This document shows, piece by piece, positions 62,098-64,000 of a stretch of 64,000 bases of DNA. Made by a program: the position numbers and the translations under genes. Position 1 is the stretch's first letter, and the number at the start of each line of letters is the position of its first letter. The notes beneath the pieces are model-generated. The model was not told the DNA's origin. It ran no database searches and saw nothing but the letters and a program-made list of their open reading frames with translations. Source of the stretch: Vallitalea guaymasensis (GTDB lineage Bacteria > Bacillota > Clostridia > Lachnospirales > Vallitaleaceae); contig NZ_CP058561.1 in the NCBI RefSeq assembly GCF_018141425.1, positions 3,906,001 to 3,970,000 of the forward strand. The letters run 5' to 3'.

Positions 62098-63576
62098 ATG
62101 AATAAAATATTTAACAAAAGTTTAACTTATAATATTGATTTGTTTAAGAAAGAATTCAAGGATGATGATAGCATCGTTTATCGATTGTTTCAGAATGAAG
62201 GAAGTAAAAAAAAGTTTTGCCTGATTTATGTTAAGAGCATGGTTAATGATGAAGTAATGTCTGATAATATATTTAAGCCTATAATGAGTGCAGATATAAA
62301 AAGACATGAAAATAGTACAGAATTTATGGATTATGTTGTTAACAAGATAGTAAGTATCAACGAAGTAGAGAAATCAAGTGATTTTACAACTCTTGTTGAA
62401 AATCTATATATAGGAAAAAGTATATTATTTATTGATGGTTTTGCAAAAGGTGCTATATTAAACACTCTTGACTGGTCTTCAAGGTCTATTAATGAGCCAA
62501 TATCAGAGACTATAATCAAAGGACCAAGGGAAGGTTTTAATGAAGTTATATATACGAATATTTCTTTGATCAGAAGGAGAATTGTATCTCAACATTTAAA
62601 AGTCAAATTTAGAGAGATTGGAAATATAACTAAAACAAAAGTATGCATCTGTTATATAGAGGAGATTGCTAAAGATGAGATTGTGAAAGAAGTAGAGAGA
62701 AGATTGGATAAGATTGATATAGACGGTATATTGGATACTGGTTATATTGAAGAATTCATAACTGATGAACCAATATCATTATTTAAGACATTATTCTCAA
62801 CAGAGAAACCTGATACTGTATGTGGCAAATTACTTGAAGGAAGAGTAGCTATTATATGTAATGGGTCACCTTCTGTAATTACTACACCATTTGTTTTTAT
62901 TGAATACTTTCAAGTGGATGAAGATTATTATCAGCAATATTATTTTGCTACATTTAATAGAATGCTTCGATATTTAGCATTTTTTCTTACTACTAGTGTT
63001 CCAGCTATTTATATTGCACTGACTAACTATCACCAAGAATTAATACCTACCCCGTTAATATTAAGTATATTTGAAGCTAGGCAAGGTATACCTTTCCCGT
63101 CGTTTTTAGAAGCTTTTATAATGATTATTGTATTTGAATTGATAAGGGAATCAGGTATTAGGATATCTAAATATAGTGGTTCGGCTATAAGTATCGTAGG
63201 TGCTCTTGTAGTTGGTGAAGCAGCAGTACAAGCTAGATTGGTCAGCCAGCCTATGATAATCGTGATCGGTATAACGGGAATAGCTAATTTCTTGTTGCCT
63301 AAGATGGCCAATTCAACCATTTTCATTAGAATAATTTTCTTGTTTTTAGCTTCAATATTAGGTTTATATGGATATATTTTTGGAGTAATATTCTTAAGTC
63401 TTCATTTATTCTCTATTAGAAGCTTTGGTATACCATATATGTTGAATGTTGATTCAATGGAAGATGCAATAAACATGAAAGATGCATATATTAGGGCGCC
63501 GTGGTGGTATATGGATATGAGAGGCAAATTAATTTCTAAAAAAAGAAATAGGAAGAAAAATATAGCCAAAAATTAA
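62098..63576 (+). CDS. gerA: spore germination receptor subunit GerA
   Basis: This 492-residue protein of the GerA family has a large soluble N-terminal domain (residues 1-285) with DWSSRSINEPISETIIKGPREGF and NISLIRRRI, then a C-terminal membrane domain with RMLRYLAFFLTTSVPAIYIAL, VVGEAAVQARLVSQPMIIV and the terminal FGIPYM. GerA subunits form oligomeric ion channels that open on germinant binding. It stands 26 bp after gerC. Confidence 0.94.
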   Translation: MNKIFNKSLTYNIDLFKKEFKDDDSIVYRLFQNEGSKKKFCLIYVKSMVNDEVMSDNIFKPIMSADIKRHENSTEFMDYVVNKIVSINEVEKSSDFTTLVENLYIGKSILFIDGFAKGAILNTLDWSSRSINEPISETIIKGPREGFNEVIYTNISLIRRRIVSQHLKVKFREIGNITKTKVCICYIEEIAKDEIVKEVERRLDKIDIDGILDTGYIEEFITDEPISLFKTLFSTEKPDTVCGKLLEGRVAIICNGSPSVITTPFVFIEYFQVDEDYYQQYYFATFNRMLRYLAFFLTTSVPAIYIALTNYHQELIPTPLILSIFEARQGIPFPSFLEAFIMIIVFELIRESGIRISKYSGSAISIVGALVVGEAAVQARLVSQPMIIVIGITGIANFLLPKMANSTIFIRIIFLFLASILGLYGYIFGVIFLSLHLFSIRSFGIPYMLNVDSMEDAINMKDAYIRAPWWYMDMRGKLISKKRNRKKNIAKN

Positions 63577-63593
63577 TAGAAACAGGTGAAGGT

Positions 63594-63806
63594 ATGTATC
63601 TAAAAGGTTTAATAGTAGTTGTTATTTTCGCTGTAATTGGAATTACAGAGATAGTGCCACTAAAAAAAAATAAAGATAAAAAGGAACTTACAATATATAC
63701 TTTGTTTTTTGCAGCAGCTTTTGTGCTTATGTTTTTATATAGTATTGGTGTTGAAATACCTAAAATATCAAAAGGCTTGAATACAATAATTGAAAAAATT
63801 ATATAA
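63594..63806 (+). CDS. small membrane protein of the ger operon
   Basis: This 70-residue protein has two hydrophobic helices (LIVVVIFAVIGITEIVPL and TLFFAAAFVLMFLYSIGV) separated by a basic loop (KKNKDKKE). It lies between gerA and gerB. Its position and form match the small GerD-like/GerXQ membrane proteins found in some receptor operons; it may adjust the receptor, but this is not shown. Confidence 0.75.
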   Translation: MYLKGLIVVVIFAVIGITEIVPLKKNKDKKELTIYTLFFAAAFVLMFLYSIGVEIPKISKGLNTIIEKII

Positions 63807-63859
63807 CTCTATAATGTTTACATTGCATTTATAAAGGGAAATGGTAAAGTGGTGAGGTT

Positions 63860-64000
63860 ATGGATAAAACGGTGATGTCTAATAAACAAGGCATATGTTT
63901 AATAATTTTATTTATGTCTAGTAGCTCGTTGGTACTATCTTCAGCTAGTGAAGCCAGAAGAGATATATGGATTGCGATATTATTAGGTCTTGCTATAGCT
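63860..64000 (+). CDS. gerB: spore germination permease GerB, N-terminal fragment
   Basis: ATG 63860, preceded by GGTGAGG, opens a frame of 47 codons that runs off the right edge. It reads NKQGICLIILFMSSSSLVL, then SEARRDIWIAILLGLA, the first two helices of GerAB-type (amino acid-permease-like) receptor subunits. It completes the gerC-gerA-gerB set. Confidence 0.85.
   Translation, partial: MDKTVMSNKQGICLIILFMSSSSLVLSSASEARRDIWIAILLGLAIA

Noticed and set aside
1-64000. CRISPR arrays, tRNA or rRNA genes, insertion sequences
   Set aside because: No regularly spaced direct repeats, tRNA-like cloverleaf with CCA or anticodon features, rRNA sequence or transposase frame was seen on either strand.

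Overview
The window comes from a low-GC, spore-forming, anaerobic Firmicute of the class Clostridia. Codon use is strongly AT-rich, Shine-Dalgarno sites are strong, and TTG/GTG starts are frequent. There is a gerC-gerA-gerB germinant receptor operon, a LysM/GH18 spore-cortex type hydrolase, and HydE, the maturase of [FeFe]-hydrogenase. The gene content resembles Vallitalea or related Lachnospirales, but that is an impression and not a search result.

Positions 1-31705 form one metallophore-type biosynthetic locus in two co-directional operons. Operon 1 (1-22207, start outside the window) holds the end of an ABC transporter; an ECF transporter (EcfT, fused EcfA-EcfA, MptD-like S component); a thiazolinyl-imide reductase fused to a methyltransferase; a VOC-fold protein; a termination NRPS (docking-Cy-A-PCP-TE); an O-methyltransferase; a stand-alone aryl-AMP ligase; a 2605-residue NRPS (ArCP-Cy-A-PCP-Cy-A[inserted MT-like]-PCP); and a second, saccharopine-dehydrogenase-like oxidoreductase. 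All three NRPS A domains carry cysteine-type codes and all three condensation domains are of the cyclisation type. The layout is that of a pyochelin/yersiniabactin-like assembly line making aryl-(thiazoline)3.

Operon 2 (22408-31705) begins behind a sigma-A promoter overlapped by a near-perfect 7-1-7 Fur box. It has no salicylate or 2,3-dihydroxybenzoate genes. Instead it encodes DAHP synthase followed by a complete menFDHBEC set, a hotdog thioesterase of the DHNA-CoA hydrolase type, and an NRPS type II thioesterase. Neither menA nor menG is in the window. The simplest reading is that an iron-regulated copy of the early menaquinone pathway makes 1,4-dihydroxy-2-naphthoate (DHNA) as the aryl starter of the NRPS. 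The aryl-AMP ligase fits this: its pocket residues depart from the salicylate/DHB code (Asn to Asp, Val to Gly, Val to Thr, Asn to Cys). This DHNA-primed tris-thiazoline pathway is the main discovery candidate here.

Positions 31706-44611 hold a convergent terminator region; a minus-strand pair encoding a DUF4474-like protein and a lipoprotein; an N-acetylglucosamine catabolic operon (ROK regulator, nagA, nagB, CBM9-like protein); a DUF5058-like/membrane protein/M20 peptidase operon; a secreted TPR-S41 protease; and a 127-nt palindromic structured element with two near-identical ANGGAN hexaloops. Positions 44615-50389 (minus strand) hold a NdpA-like nucleoid protein and a MacB-type ABC operon with a large CARDB-like surface protein. 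Positions 51048-64000 hold an unknown small protein, tcdA, hydE, a LysM-GH18 hydrolase, a DUF4397 protein, small cell-envelope proteins, a heterodimeric ABC exporter, and the gerC-gerA-(small membrane protein)-gerB operon, which runs off the right edge.
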